From positions 1 through 64,000 of the forward strand of contig CAZXAQ010000010.1 in NCBI GenBank assembly GCA_964638635.1: 64,000 nucleotides of DNA. The letters are read 5' to 3'. The notes beneath the pieces were generated by a model. That model saw only the letters and a list, made by a program, of their open reading frames with translations, had not been told where the DNA came from and ran no database searches. This DNA comes from SZUA-430 sp964638635 (GTDB lineage Bacteria > Pseudomonadota > Alphaproteobacteria > Micropepsales > Micropepsaceae). Position numbers and translations under genes: made by a program. Below are positions 17,495 to 26,465 of the stretch, in pieces. Numbering within the stretch: the first letter of the stretch is position 1; the number at the start of each line of letters is the position of its first letter.

Positions 17495-18285
17495 GCGGCG
17501 CAAACACCCCCGGCGACGGCAAGCGTGAAATCCTGACCCCGGGCGACACGCTGCAAGACCTGTCGGACGACCCCACCGACCGTGCCGAAGCGCACGCCCG
17601 CGCGGCTCGTCGCGCCCTCGAAGAACAAGAGCGCCAACGCCAGGAAGAAGAAAAGAAGCGCAAAGCCGAAGCCGAACGCGCGCTCGGCTGGCACGGCCGC
17701 GTCTGGCGCAGCATCCGCGCCTTCGGCGCACCGATCGGCGACTTCTTCACACGGCGCATGCCCCGGACGTCGGCACGCATCGGTGCGGCCATGATGGCCG
17801 TCGAACGCGCATTCTTGAACTACGTGTGGCCCGTGATCCTCGCGGTCGCCACCAAGACGGACCAAGCGGGCACACGCAGACTAACGCTCGCCGGCCGGCT
17901 GATGCTCGCAGCGCTCGTGTTCATGCTCGCCTGGCCGTTCTTCAAAATCTACTACGTGCTCGGCACCACACGTGAGTTCCACAAGGTGCACATCACGTCG
18001 AAACAGATCATCAGCCACGACCGCTACTTGGTCTTCGGCGACTACGTCGACGCTCACGGCACCAAGGAAAGCATGGCGTTCAACATCACGGACAGCTGGG
18101 TCTATTGGAATTGGACTCCGGACCTAACGTTTGCCCAAGTTCCCTTGGTCGGAAGTTGCGACTTCCACACCTACGGTTGGTACCTGCGCGTCCCGCGCTT
18201 CGTGCCCTTTGTCGGCCGCACGCTGTTGGTGGAACCCATCATCATCAACGCCAAATGCACGCCTTCTGACGTTCCCAGTCAGTGA
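17491..18285 (+). CDS. Single-pass membrane protein, third gene of the Clp-like set
   Basis: A 264-residue protein. The first 70 residues are a charged cytoplasmic helix (RRALEEQERQRQEEEKKRK), followed by a basic amphipathic part, one membrane segment at about 134-156, and a C-terminal domain of about 110 residues probably in the periplasm. That domain contains DSWVYWNW and HTYGWYLRVPRF, faintly like DUF1523 proteins; the likeness is weak. ATGA overlap with the ATPase gene implies translational coupling and a joint job, for example docking the ATPase at the membrane. Confidence 0.78.
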   Translation: MSGANTPGDGKREILTPGDTLQDLSDDPTDRAEAHARAARRALEEQERQRQEEEKKRKAEAERALGWHGRVWRSIRAFGAPIGDFFTRRMPRTSARIGAAMMAVERAFLNYVWPVILAVATKTDQAGTRRLTLAGRLMLAALVFMLAWPFFKIYYVLGTTREFHKVHITSKQIISHDRYLVFGDYVDAHGTKESMAFNITDSWVYWNWTPDLTFAQVPLVGSCDFHTYGWYLRVPRFVPFVGRTLLVEPIIINAKCTPSDVPSQ

Positions 18286-19010
18286 AACCCCGCGGCGGCT
18301 TTCACCGCCGCCGGAGCACTTTTCTCGCGCTTCGAATTCGTCCGCCTGACAGGATGCACTTTCTTGCTCGCACCGGCGGTCATAGAAGCCACGCGCGTTT
18401 CCGGGGCTTTGGCAGTGGCAACCATCGTCGGCGCCGGCGGCAGCTCCTCGACCCGGCCGGCGATCAGCGCACGATGGGGATTGACCACGGGCCCACGCCA
18501 CCACGGCTGACCGGGGATCACGTGCTGTATCTGGAAGTGCAGATGCGGCGGCGTCTTCTCGGCGTTGCCGGTCGTGCCGACATAGCCGATGATTTGCCCT
18601 TGCTCGACCTTCATCCCCTTCTTCAGGTCGGACGCAAAACCGTTCAGGTGGGCGTAGTAGTAGACGAACTTGCCCGTCTCATCGAGCTGATAGAGCGCGA
18701 TCCCACCCTTGCCCATCAGGTAGCGCCCGACGATGACACCGGCCGCAGTCGCGCGAACCGCCGTACCTTGAGGCGCGAAAATGTCGATGCCCTTGTGCTT
18801 CCGCCCGCCCGATCGCGGCGCGCCAAACGAGTCGCTCAGCTTGTTGACGCCCACGCCCACGACCGGCACCCAAAGCGGCCGCTGCGCCATCACCGCCGGC
18901 CACTCGACCGGCCCATCCTGGTGGGGCGCCCATACGAGCGAGCCGAGCCCCAGCAGCGACAACACTGCCGCTGTCGTCAGCGCGACCTTGGGCCTGGTGA
19001 GGATAGGCAT
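18279..19010 (-). CDS. M23 family (LytM-type) metallopeptidase
   Basis: A 243-residue exported protein with an N-terminal membrane anchor (residues 8-28). The catalytic domain has the zinc motif HKGIDIFAP (HxxxD) and HLHF, separated by the usual distance, so it is likely an active peptidoglycan endopeptidase and not a degenerate activator. The last 50 residues are alanine-, lysine- and proline-rich and disordered. It is convergent with, and overlaps by seven bases, the membrane protein of the Clp-like set. It acts in the periplasm on cell-wall cross-links. Confidence 0.9.
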   Translation of the reverse strand: MPILTRPKVALTTAAVLSLLGLGSLVWAPHQDGPVEWPAVMAQRPLWVPVVGVGVNKLSDSFGAPRSGGRKHKGIDIFAPQGTAVRATAAGVIVGRYLMGKGGIALYQLDETGKFVYYYAHLNGFASDLKKGMKVEQGQIIGYVGTTGNAEKTPPHLHFQIQHVIPGQPWWRGPVVNPHRALIAGRVEELPPAPTMVATAKAPETRVASMTAGASKKVHPVRRTNSKREKSAPAAVKAAAGFH

Positions 19011-19314
19011 GGCCGAAGTTTCCGCCGCACCCGCGCCGCCGTCAACTCGCGCAAACTACGCAACCGCGAGTTGGACCCCACAACTTCACTTCCGATGCGA
19101 GCTTAACGGCGCAACCGCCGCCTGGCGAACCCACGTGAATCTTCCTCCATCTCCGACCGTGCGCCCTTGACCACACCCGTCGGCCAAAGCAACGCTAACC
19201 CCAAGCAGAGCGCCGTCCGATACGTCATATTCGGAAAGCGATTCGTGCGTAAGACGGCCGGGGGGACGTCCTTAGGGTAACTTGCGAGACGACGCGGAGT
19301 GGAATCGCTCACCT
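19011..19314. other. Divergent intergenic region, M23 peptidase / sulfotransferase-like gene
   Basis: About 300 bases between two divergent starts. A leftward 41-codon frame starting at 19228 (MTYRTALCLGLALLW) has a hydrophobic N-terminus but no ribosome site, so I do not call it. I see no repeat or convincing promoter. Confidence 0.4.
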
Positions 19315-21192
19315 ATGGCCAAGAAGCCCGATAGATCGCCGCCGCCTTATCGTACCGCCGTCCTCGTTCTCGGGATGCAGCGCAGCGGCACATCGGCGCT
19401 TGCGCGCATCGTGAACTTTCTGGGCGCCGCTATGCCGCGCCACCTGGTCCCGGCGAACGAATGGAACCCGCGCGGCTATTGGGAGTCCGCCCCGCTCGTT
19501 GCGCTACACGACGAAATGCTCGCCGAACTCGACTCGTCCTGGGACGACTGGCGCGCGCCGCCCGCGCGCTGGAAAGAAGGCGAGATCGCGAACCGCTTCG
19601 CCGGCAAGATCCGCACCGCGATCGACGAAGAATTCGGCAACGCGCAGCTCTTCGTTCTCAAAGACCCGCGGATGTGCCGGACTTTGCCTTACTGGATGTC
19701 GATCCTCGAAAAGTCCGGCATCCGTTCCGCGCCGCTGCTCATCGTGCGCAACCCGCTCGAGGTCGCCGAGTCGCTACGCGAGCGCGACGGCATCCCGTTC
19801 GAGAAGGCGATGCTCTTGTGGCTGCGCCACTATCTCGACGCCGAGTACGAGACGCGCCATCTGCCGCGCAACATCGTGACGCTCGACGCGCTGCTCGAAG
19901 ACTGGAAGCTTCTGGCCGTCCAATCCGGCGCCCGCATGGGCGTGCAGTGGCCCCGCCAGCCGAACGACGCGGCCAGCGACGTGCGCGAATTCTTCGACAT
20001 CGAACTGCACAACCACCGCGCGACGCTTGCCGAACTCGACGCGCACACCGAAGTCCCGCATTGGGTCAAGACCGCCTATCGCGCGCTGACGCTGCTCTGC
20101 GACGAACCGAAGGCCGCCGAACCAAAGCGCGAACTCGACCGCATGCGCGCTGCCTTCGCCGAAAGCTCGCGCCTGTTCGGCGTCGTTGCCTTTGCGCAAA
20201 CCGAGGCGCTGAAGAAAGCGGAGAAGGACGTCGCCGAAGCGAATGTGAAAGGCGCCAAAGCCGACGCCCTGAAAGCCGACCTCGCCAAAGCGCGCGAAGA
20301 GAAGGCGGAGGCGAACAAGCGCATCAAGGCGATGGAAGCCGACTTGACCGCCGCCCGCGCGCGCGTCGACGAATTCGAGAAGATGGGCGTCGAGATGGAA
20401 AAGGCGCTCGGTCAGGTGAAGAGCGAAGCGAAAGAAGCTTCAACCGCCGCCGACGAGCATCAGCGCCGCTCGGAGATGTCGGTGCAAAAGGTCACGGCAT
20501 TGATGACCGAAATCGCCGAACTCGAGAAGAAGCGGGTTCAGGCGCAGGAAACGGTGAAGAAAGCCGTGACCGATGCGAAAGAACTTCAGACACTCGCCAA
20601 GCACTTGAGCGAACGCACCGACGCGATTGAAGCTCAGCTGAAGGCTCAGATCAAGAAGAGCGACAAGGCCCACGCCGAAATGGAAGAGGCACGCTCGCGC
20701 GCCGTCACCGCGCTCGCCAACGCTATGGACCTAAGCAAGCAGCTGGCCGCCGCCAAGGAACAAATCCACGCACACGAGACGCGCGCGATTAAAGCGCAAG
20801 CCGAAGCGCGCCAGCATCAGGAAGGCTTGATGGCCGCCCGCGAACGCATCGCGGAGCTTGAAGCAAACGAACGCGACATCCTTTCGGAATCGGCGGAACT
20901 ACGTGCCGAACTTGCGGACGCCTGGAACCAAACCGATGCGGCCCCTCAGACATCAGGCCAAGTCAAGCAAACCGCCGTTGCGCACGGCGGCGACCTGGAA
21001 TCCCGCGCCCGCCGCGTGGAGGAAGACCTGCGCTTCGAGCGCATGCACGTCCAGCATTTGGAGCGCCGGCTGACCAGCTGGAGCGGCATCGCAAGCGCCG
21101 CGCTGCGCAAGATCACGCGGCTGGGCCGCAAACCGCCCGCGCCGAAGCGCAAGACCGTCAAGCGGATCGCCGCGCCGGTCGGCGCCCGCTGA
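19315..21192 (+). CDS. Sulfotransferase-like domain fused to a long coiled coil
   Basis: A 625-residue protein. Residues 10-250 form a sulfotransferase-type P-loop domain: GMQRSGTSAL (about 19-28) is the 5'-phosphosulfate loop and VRNPLEVAESLRER (about 143) is the 3'-phosphate segment for PAPS. WKEGEIA and KDPRMCRTLPYW fit a family often linked to glycan or cell-surface modification. From about 270 to 600 runs an almost unbroken charged coiled coil, ending in a basic segment KRKTVKRIAAP. No signal peptide or membrane segment. I use ATG 19315; the TTG at 19282 is upstream. The fused architecture is unusual for a sulfotransferase. Confidence 0.8.
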   Translation: MAKKPDRSPPPYRTAVLVLGMQRSGTSALARIVNFLGAAMPRHLVPANEWNPRGYWESAPLVALHDEMLAELDSSWDDWRAPPARWKEGEIANRFAGKIRTAIDEEFGNAQLFVLKDPRMCRTLPYWMSILEKSGIRSAPLLIVRNPLEVAESLRERDGIPFEKAMLLWLRHYLDAEYETRHLPRNIVTLDALLEDWKLLAVQSGARMGVQWPRQPNDAASDVREFFDIELHNHRATLAELDAHTEVPHWVKTAYRALTLLCDEPKAAEPKRELDRMRAAFAESSRLFGVVAFAQTEALKKAEKDVAEANVKGAKADALKADLAKAREEKAEANKRIKAMEADLTAARARVDEFEKMGVEMEKALGQVKSEAKEASTAADEHQRRSEMSVQKVTALMTEIAELEKKRVQAQETVKKAVTDAKELQTLAKHLSERTDAIEAQLKAQIKKSDKAHAEMEEARSRAVTALANAMDLSKQLAAAKEQIHAHETRAIKAQAEARQHQEGLMAARERIAELEANERDILSESAELRAELADAWNQTDAAPQTSGQVKQTAVAHGGDLESRARRVEEDLRFERMHVQHLERRLTSWSGIASAALRKITRLGRKPPAPKRKTVKRIAAPVGAR

Positions 21193-21308
21193 CCGTTCAT
21201 ACTGCACTGCACCACACGAAACTGTGTCGGCGACCGAGCGTCACACCCGTTGCCGCCCGACGTCTTTGACGCGATATCTGACCTTCGGCACTCGCGCATG
21301 AGGCTCCC

Positions 21309-22475
21309 ATGACGAAACTCAGCCGCCGCGACTTCGCGCTGTCCGCGCTCGCTTTCACCGCCGCCTCCGCCCTGCCCTGCACAACCCTGGCTGCCGCGCG
21401 GCGCCCCTACACCGGCCCCAACGTCATCCTTATCCGCTTTGGCGGCGGCGTCCGGCGGCCGGAAACCATCGACCCCCAGCACACTTACGCCCCTTACCTG
21501 GCAAAGAAACTACTCGGCGAGGGCACGCTCTACCCGCAGATGCGCATCGAGGCGCGCGAGGGGATCGTCACCAGCCACGCGCAAGGCACGCTGAACATCC
21601 TGACCGGCCGCTACGAGCGCTACGAGAACATCTCGCGCCGCTTCGGCCAAGAAGCGTTTGAGGCGAAGGCGCCCACGCTGTTCGAATACCTGCGCGCGAC
21701 CTACGACGTCCCGGCGCACGAAACGCTGATCGTCAACGGCGAGAACCGGCCCGACGAAGACATCCTCGTCTACTCGACCGATCCGCATTATGGCATCCGC
21801 TACCACTCGTCGGTGATCAGCTTGACGCAGTTCAAGGCGCATTTGCTGCGCGACCGGCTGGCCGGCAGCGCGCTTCAAGGCAAAGAGCGAACGGACGCAG
21901 AAACGCAGTTGCGCGTTCTCGAATCCTCGGACCTGAACCGCGAAATCGTTCGCCCTCAGGCGGCGCTCCAAGCCTTCTGGGAGCGCTGGCGGCGCGACTA
22001 CGGCGACAGCGGCCTCGTCAACGCGCGCGGCGACCGCCTGCTGACCGCGCTCAGCCTGCGCGCAATGAAGGAACTCAAACCGAAGCTAATGCTGGTGAAC
22101 TATCAAGACCCCGACTACGTCCACTGGGGCAACGCCTCGCACTACACCCGCGCCATCGCGATCATCGACGACGGCATCCGCCAAATCGTCGAAGCCGCGA
22201 ACGCCGACCCCGCCTATCGCGGCAACACGGTCTTCATTGTGACGCCCGATTGCGGCCGCGACGACAATCCGCTGATGCGCGTCCCCTACCAGCACCACTT
22301 CAACTCGCGCGCCGCGCACGAAGTCTGGGCCTTCGCTTTCGGCCGCGGAATCGCGCGCGGCGCCGTGGTCGACAAGACCGTCGAGCAGATCGCGATCGCC
22401 CGCACCGTGGGCGAGATCATGGGCTTCACCGCAACGTCCGCCGAAACACCGGCCCTCGCGGAGGTCTTCGCATGA
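21309..22475 (+). CDS. Tat-exported alkaline-phosphatase/sulfatase-superfamily protein
   Basis: A 388-residue protein. Residues 1-30 are a twin-arginine signal (SRRDFALSALAF), so the protein folds before export. PNVILIRFGGGVRRPETID and TLNILTGRYERYENISRRFGQ resemble the metal- and nucleophile-bearing segments of the alkaline phosphatase superfamily, and NYQDPDYVHWGNASHY with FIVTPDCGRDD carries further metal-binding-type D and H residues. The substrate is unknown. The next gene starts inside its stop codon and encodes a membrane protein, so the two probably form one unit in the envelope. Confidence 0.78.
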   Translation: MTKLSRRDFALSALAFTAASALPCTTLAAARRPYTGPNVILIRFGGGVRRPETIDPQHTYAPYLAKKLLGEGTLYPQMRIEAREGIVTSHAQGTLNILTGRYERYENISRRFGQEAFEAKAPTLFEYLRATYDVPAHETLIVNGENRPDEDILVYSTDPHYGIRYHSSVISLTQFKAHLLRDRLAGSALQGKERTDAETQLRVLESSDLNREIVRPQAALQAFWERWRRDYGDSGLVNARGDRLLTALSLRAMKELKPKLMLVNYQDPDYVHWGNASHYTRAIAIIDDGIRQIVEAANADPAYRGNTVFIVTPDCGRDDNPLMRVPYQHHFNSRAAHEVWAFAFGRGIARGAVVDKTVEQIAIARTVGEIMGFTATSAETPALAEVFA

Positions 22476-23578
22476 GAACGCTCTTGGCCTTCATCTGGCG
22501 CTACACGTTGGGCACGCTGTTGACGATGACGCCAATCACGGCCGTTCTCGTCGTCGGCTGGACGCAACGCGCCACCGCACGCGCCGTCGCCCGCCGCTGG
22601 CACAAAAACGCAACCGGCGGCAACTTCGCCGCATTCGCAAGCGCCGACGAAGAGACCGCGCCGTTGGCGCACTGGCCCCGCTGGATCATGGCCGACAACG
22701 CGGGCGAACTCTTCGCCCAAGCGCGCAGCGCCGGCCCCGTTCGCGGCCTTGCGCTCGCGCTTCGCGCCTTGTTCGGTTCGCTGTGGCTGAACGCGACGCT
22801 CGGCCTGCGCGCGCTGATCCCGATCCTGATCGTGGCGCTGCCGGCAGGATTGCTGTTCCTGTTCTCGTGGTGGGCAGGCTGGGACAACTCGTTCAACAAG
22901 GGCTACGAGCAGTCGTGGATCGGCCCGACCGTCGCACTCGCCGGCATCGCCTACTTCATCCTCGTCATGACGCTGCTGCCGCTCGCCGAAGTGCGTCAGG
23001 CCGTGAACAACTCCTGGCGCGCGTTCTTCGACGTTCGCTTCCTGCGCCGCGCCGCGCGCGAAGCGAAGCTCGGCCTCATCGGCCTGAGCGCCGCCTTTGT
23101 CATGGCGGGCTTCGTCGTCGCAGCGTTGAAAGTCGGCCCCCTCGGGATCGGCAACACTGTCGCAACGCCCGAAGCAGCGCAACGCATCGCCGGCGGCTAC
23201 GCACTGCTCGTCGCGGCAACGCTGTTTCCGCTCTATGTCGGCCTCCGCCTTGCAGCAGCCCGTGTGTACGCCCGCGCAACCGCCAAACTTGCGGCCAAAA
23301 CGGGAACCGACGACTTCGCAAGCCGCGAGCGATCGCTGATCGAGCGCTTCTCGCCCTCCGACGTATTGCCACGACAACCCGGCACTTTGACGAAAATCGT
23401 CGTGACGTCAGGTTCGCTGCTGACCGGTGCACTCGCCAGCATCGTCATGTTTGCCGTTTGGTTTGGCCTCGTCGCGGAAATCTACGTGTCCCAGTTCCTC
23501 GTCCACGATTGGATGCATTGGGTCAACCACCCGCTTATCCAATTGCCATGGAGCGGCAGCATCTTTTGGCCGCCCTGA
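22472..23578 (+). CDS. Multi-pass membrane protein partner of the Tat-exported phosphatase
   Basis: A 368-residue protein with about five to six hydrophobic segments, among them LLAFIWRYTLGTLLTMTP at the start, LIPILIVALPAGLLFLFSWW in the middle, and a late segment LLTGALASIVMFAVWFGLVAEIYV. It resembles the general DUF4013/permease-like layout but no family is clear. The start at 22472 overlaps the previous stop (ATGA), the usual mark of translational coupling. The C-terminus HWVNHPLIQLPWSGSIFWPP is aromatic-rich. Confidence 0.75.
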   Translation: MRTLLAFIWRYTLGTLLTMTPITAVLVVGWTQRATARAVARRWHKNATGGNFAAFASADEETAPLAHWPRWIMADNAGELFAQARSAGPVRGLALALRALFGSLWLNATLGLRALIPILIVALPAGLLFLFSWWAGWDNSFNKGYEQSWIGPTVALAGIAYFILVMTLLPLAEVRQAVNNSWRAFFDVRFLRRAAREAKLGLIGLSAAFVMAGFVVAALKVGPLGIGNTVATPEAAQRIAGGYALLVAATLFPLYVGLRLAAARVYARATAKLAAKTGTDDFASRERSLIERFSPSDVLPRQPGTLTKIVVTSGSLLTGALASIVMFAVWFGLVAEIYVSQFLVHDWMHWVNHPLIQLPWSGSIFWPP

Positions 23579-23682
23579 GCCATCTCTAAAAACTTAGTAA
23601 AATTGTCGGCCGCATCTTCAACCTCCGTTGATGTGATGGCGTCACAGTGGCGCACTATGTAAGGGCGCAAAGGAGGCCCGCT

Positions 23683-23847
23683 ATGTCAGATATGAGCATC
23701 ATCACGTTCTACTGGCACGTTCTGGTCAACCAGATCGGCAAGCTTGGACTGCCGGTGGACAAGTACCTCTTGGCGTACGCCATGATCGCGCTGTTCGTGT
23801 ACGTCCTCGGCTACGTCTCGAAGACGATCGCGGGCACGGAGGACTAA
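23683..23847 (+). CDS. 54-residue membrane microprotein
   Basis: A 54-residue protein with one hydrophobic segment (LAYAMIALFVYVLGYVS, about 30-46). The start at 23683 is set by a strong AGGAGG six bases before the ATG; a longer frame from 23647 lacks one. The stop shares CTAA with the convergent M48 peptidase gene. Function unknown; small proteins of this type often modulate a larger membrane complex. Confidence 0.62.
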   Translation: MSDMSIITFYWHVLVNQIGKLGLPVDKYLLAYAMIALFVYVLGYVSKTIAGTED

Positions 23848-24863
23848 GCCGCAGGCGCCGCGTCCTGCCCGCCGGCGACGGCGATAAGCTTGTCGACGCG
23901 GCGCTGAACCGATGGATGCGTCGAGAACAAGTCCGCCACCGTATTGCGCTTGTTCTCGATGCACATTTCCATAATGCCGGATGGCACGGCCGGCATCTCG
24001 GACTTGCCTTCGATCTTGCGCAACGCGCTGATCATGGCGTCCGGGTTCTTCGTGAGCTCCACGGACCCCGCGTCCGCGAGATACTCGCGCGAACGCGACA
24101 GCGCGAATCGAATGACCAGCGACAGGAACCACGCGATCGCGATGATGACGACCGCGATCAAGATCGCGATCGCGCCGCCGCCCTTGCCCTTGTCGCTGCC
24201 GCCCGATGAGCTGCCCCCGCTCGTCCGCCAGCGGGTCGAACGGATCCCCTGACCGCTGTTGTCGAACAAGCCGCGGAACACCATCTCGCCCACGAACGTG
24301 ACCACGCCCGCAATGATCACGGCAACGACCATGATCTTCACGTCGCCGTTGCGGATGTGCGTGAGCTCATGCCCCAGCACCGCCTCAAGTTCTTGATCGT
24401 CGAGCGCGTTCATCAGCCCGCGCGTCACCGCGATCCGATACTGCTGCTCGTTCATGCCCGACGCATAGGCGTTCATCACGTCGGTTTCCATGATCTGCAG
24501 CTTCGGCATCGGAATGCCGCGCGAGATGCAGAGATTTTCGAGCAGATTGTAAAGCCGCGGCTCTTCTTCCCGAGTCACGTCTTTCGCACCCGTCGACCGG
24601 TCGATCATCCCCTGATGAAAGCGATAGCCGATCATCACCCAAATGCCGGTCGCCAGCGTCGCCCACGGCACCAGCCACAGAAACTGCGACACCGTCTCGT
24701 CGAGGATGAACCCGAGCGGCTCGTCGCCGATCGCGAACCCGTTGAACGCCAGCGTGAACGCGAACACCAACAGATAGACCAGCAGGAACAGCCCGGCGAT
24801 CAGGATCGCCGAGCGGTACCGGTTTGTCTGTATGTGCGAGTAAAGTCCGTACGCTTCGCTCAT
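23844..24863 (-). CDS. M48 family zinc metalloprotease (HtpX-like)
   Basis: A 339-residue membrane protease. Two N-terminal membrane segments (about 18-40 and 57-78), then the catalytic HELTHIRNGD (HEXXH) at about 163-172, a second hydrophobic region, a glycine/serine-rich linker, further segments, and the third zinc ligand in SREYLADAGSVEL. HtpX-type enzymes degrade misfolded membrane proteins. It lies 26 bases after lemA and the pair is widely conserved. Confidence 0.93.
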   Translation of the reverse strand: MSEAYGLYSHIQTNRYRSAILIAGLFLLVYLLVFAFTLAFNGFAIGDEPLGFILDETVSQFLWLVPWATLATGIWVMIGYRFHQGMIDRSTGAKDVTREEEPRLYNLLENLCISRGIPMPKLQIMETDVMNAYASGMNEQQYRIAVTRGLMNALDDQELEAVLGHELTHIRNGDVKIMVVAVIIAGVVTFVGEMVFRGLFDNSGQGIRSTRWRTSGGSSSGGSDKGKGGGAIAILIAVVIIAIAWFLSLVIRFALSRSREYLADAGSVELTKNPDAMISALRKIEGKSEMPAVPSGIMEMCIENKRNTVADLFSTHPSVQRRVDKLIAVAGGQDAAPAA

Positions 24864-24889
24864 CGCGCGGGCGCCTAAGACCCCTTACC

Positions 24890-25459
24890 TCAGAACTTCA
24901 CCTGCGGCGCAACGTCCAGCGTCTTGCGCTGATCGTCGCCCACGTCGAAGAACTCGCGCTGGCCGAAGCCGAACGCGCCCGCGAACAACACGGCCGGGAA
25001 CTGCTGGATGCCCGCGTTGTATTCCGACACCGCATTGTTGAAGAAGCGCCGCGCTGCCGACAGCTTGTTCTCGACATCGCTCAAATCGCGCTGCAGCTGC
25101 TGGAAGTTCGCGCTGGCTTTAAGGTCCGGATAGGCCTCCGACAAGGCAAACAACTGCCGAAGCGCGCCGGAGAGCATGTTCTCGGCCTGCGCCTGCGCCG
25201 CTGGCCCGTGCGCCGCGACGGCCGCATTGCGCGCCTGAACGACCGCGTCCAGCGTCGTCTTCTCGTGCGCCGCGTAACCCTTCACGGTTTCGACCAAGTT
25301 CGGGATCAAATCGTGCCGCTGCTTCAGCTGCACGTCGATGTCGGCGAATGCCTGATTGGTCCGCTGCCGCATAGCGACAAGACCGTTGTAGATCGCAATG
25401 ACCCAGACCACGAGGAGCGCGATTACGCCCAACACGATCCACAAACCGTAGCCTTCCAT
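24890..25459 (-). CDS. lemA: LemA family protein
   Basis: A 189-residue protein with one N-terminal membrane anchor (residues 5-24) and a helical bundle containing RTNQAFADIDVQLKQRHDLIPNLVETVKGYA and YPDLKASANFQQLQRDLSD, both family signatures, followed by FNNAVSEYN. AGGAGG lies nine bases before the ATG at 25459. Paired with the M48 protease downstream, it may present substrates or regulate it, as inferred for lemA/htpX pairs. A 106-base gap to the SDR gene upstream suggests its own promoter. Confidence 0.93.
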   Translation of the reverse strand: MEGYGLWIVLGVIALLVVWVIAIYNGLVAMRQRTNQAFADIDVQLKQRHDLIPNLVETVKGYAAHEKTTLDAVVQARNAAVAAHGPAAQAQAENMLSGALRQLFALSEAYPDLKASANFQQLQRDLSDVENKLSAARRFFNNAVSEYNAGIQQFPAVLFAGAFGFGQREFFDVGDDQRKTLDVAPQVKF

Positions 25460-25565
25460 GAACTTAAGCCTCCTGCCGACTCGCGGGGACCCCGACCCTA
25501 GCACGGGACCGCCCGGAGCCCCTTCTAGGTGGCCCCGCGCGCCCTGCCAAGCAAGACCCGGTAAC

Positions 25566-26456
25566 CTAGTCGGCTTGGGGCCCGGGCAGCGGCGTGATTT
25601 CCCGCTTTGGCAGGACCGAGAGCGCCTTGCTCTTCTCGCTCTTATCGAACGCGGCCATGATCGCCGCAAACCGCGCCTCCACCAGCGGCCGGAACTCGGT
25701 GTGCGTGAAGATGTAGAGGTCGTTGTCCTTCACCGCCTCGACCACGCGCTGACCCACGGGCTCGGTCGGGATGCCGCCTTTGACCATCGCCTCCGTGTCG
25801 GCCAGCGTCTGGCCGATACCGATCGGCGACGGATCCGGCGCACCATAACGCGCAGGCTTGTTACGGAAGCTGTCGTAGATCCGCGTCTGCACGAACCCGG
25901 GGCACAGCACCGATACGCCGATGTTCTTCGCCGCGAGCTGCGCGTGCCACCCTTCCGACATGGCGACGACCGCGAACTTGGTCGCGCAATACGGCTCCGC
26001 CCGCGGAAAGCCGATCATGCCCGCCATCGACGCGGTGTTGACGAAGTGGCCACCCTCGCCGTGGCTTTCGATCAACGGCGCGAACACTTCCGTGCCATAG
26101 ACGACCCCCATCAGGTTGACGTCCATGATCCAGTCCCAATCCCGCTCGGGGACGGTGCCGATGTCGCCGCCGGCAGCCACACCCGCGTTGTTGCAGACCA
26201 CGTGAACCTTGCCAAACGTGGCGATCGTCTTCAGCGCCGCTTCCCGGATCGACGCGCGCGAACCGACGTCGCACAGCACACCCTCAGCCCGCACCTGAAG
26301 GTCCTTCAGCTCCTGCACCGCTTTGGTCAGGGCCGCCTGCTCGATATCGGCGATCATGACCTTCATGCCCTCGCGGCCGAAGGCCTTCGCCATGCCGAGC
26401 CCAAGCCCGCTGGCGCCGCCGGTGACGAACGCCACCTTGTCCCGCAAATCCTTCAT
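25566..26456 (-). CDS. Short-chain dehydrogenase/reductase, SDR-B
   Basis: A 296-residue classical SDR: TGGASGLGLG is the NAD(P)-binding loop, NNAG follows in VCNNAGVA, and the catalytic Tyr and Lys lie in YCATKFAV. The D in MIADIEQ after strand two favours NAD over NADP. The 40-residue C-terminal extension is variable. It is the last gene of the TetR-linked operon, nine bases after SDR-A, to which it is closely related; together they probably oxidise or reduce neighbouring steps of one pathway. Confidence 0.9.
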   Translation of the reverse strand: MKDLRDKVAFVTGGASGLGLGMAKAFGREGMKVMIADIEQAALTKAVQELKDLQVRAEGVLCDVGSRASIREAALKTIATFGKVHVVCNNAGVAAGGDIGTVPERDWDWIMDVNLMGVVYGTEVFAPLIESHGEGGHFVNTASMAGMIGFPRAEPYCATKFAVVAMSEGWHAQLAAKNIGVSVLCPGFVQTRIYDSFRNKPARYGAPDPSPIGIGQTLADTEAMVKGGIPTEPVGQRVVEAVKDNDLYIFTHTEFRPLVEARFAAIMAAFDKSEKSKALSVLPKREITPLPGPQAD

Positions 26457-26465
26457 CTCTTTCCT

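Noticed and set aside
15971..17731. Leftward 586-codon frame antisense to the Clp-like ATPase
   Set aside because: It is a shadow frame typical of high-GC genes; its composition mirrors the sense codons and no domain is recognisable.
19103..19228. Leftward 41-codon frame with a hydrophobic N-terminus
   Set aside because: No ribosome site, no recognisable family, ending in low-complexity arginines.
23482..23670. Leftward 62-codon frame overlapping the end of the membrane protein at 22472-23578
   Set aside because: Most of it is antisense to a clear membrane protein gene; no ribosome site.
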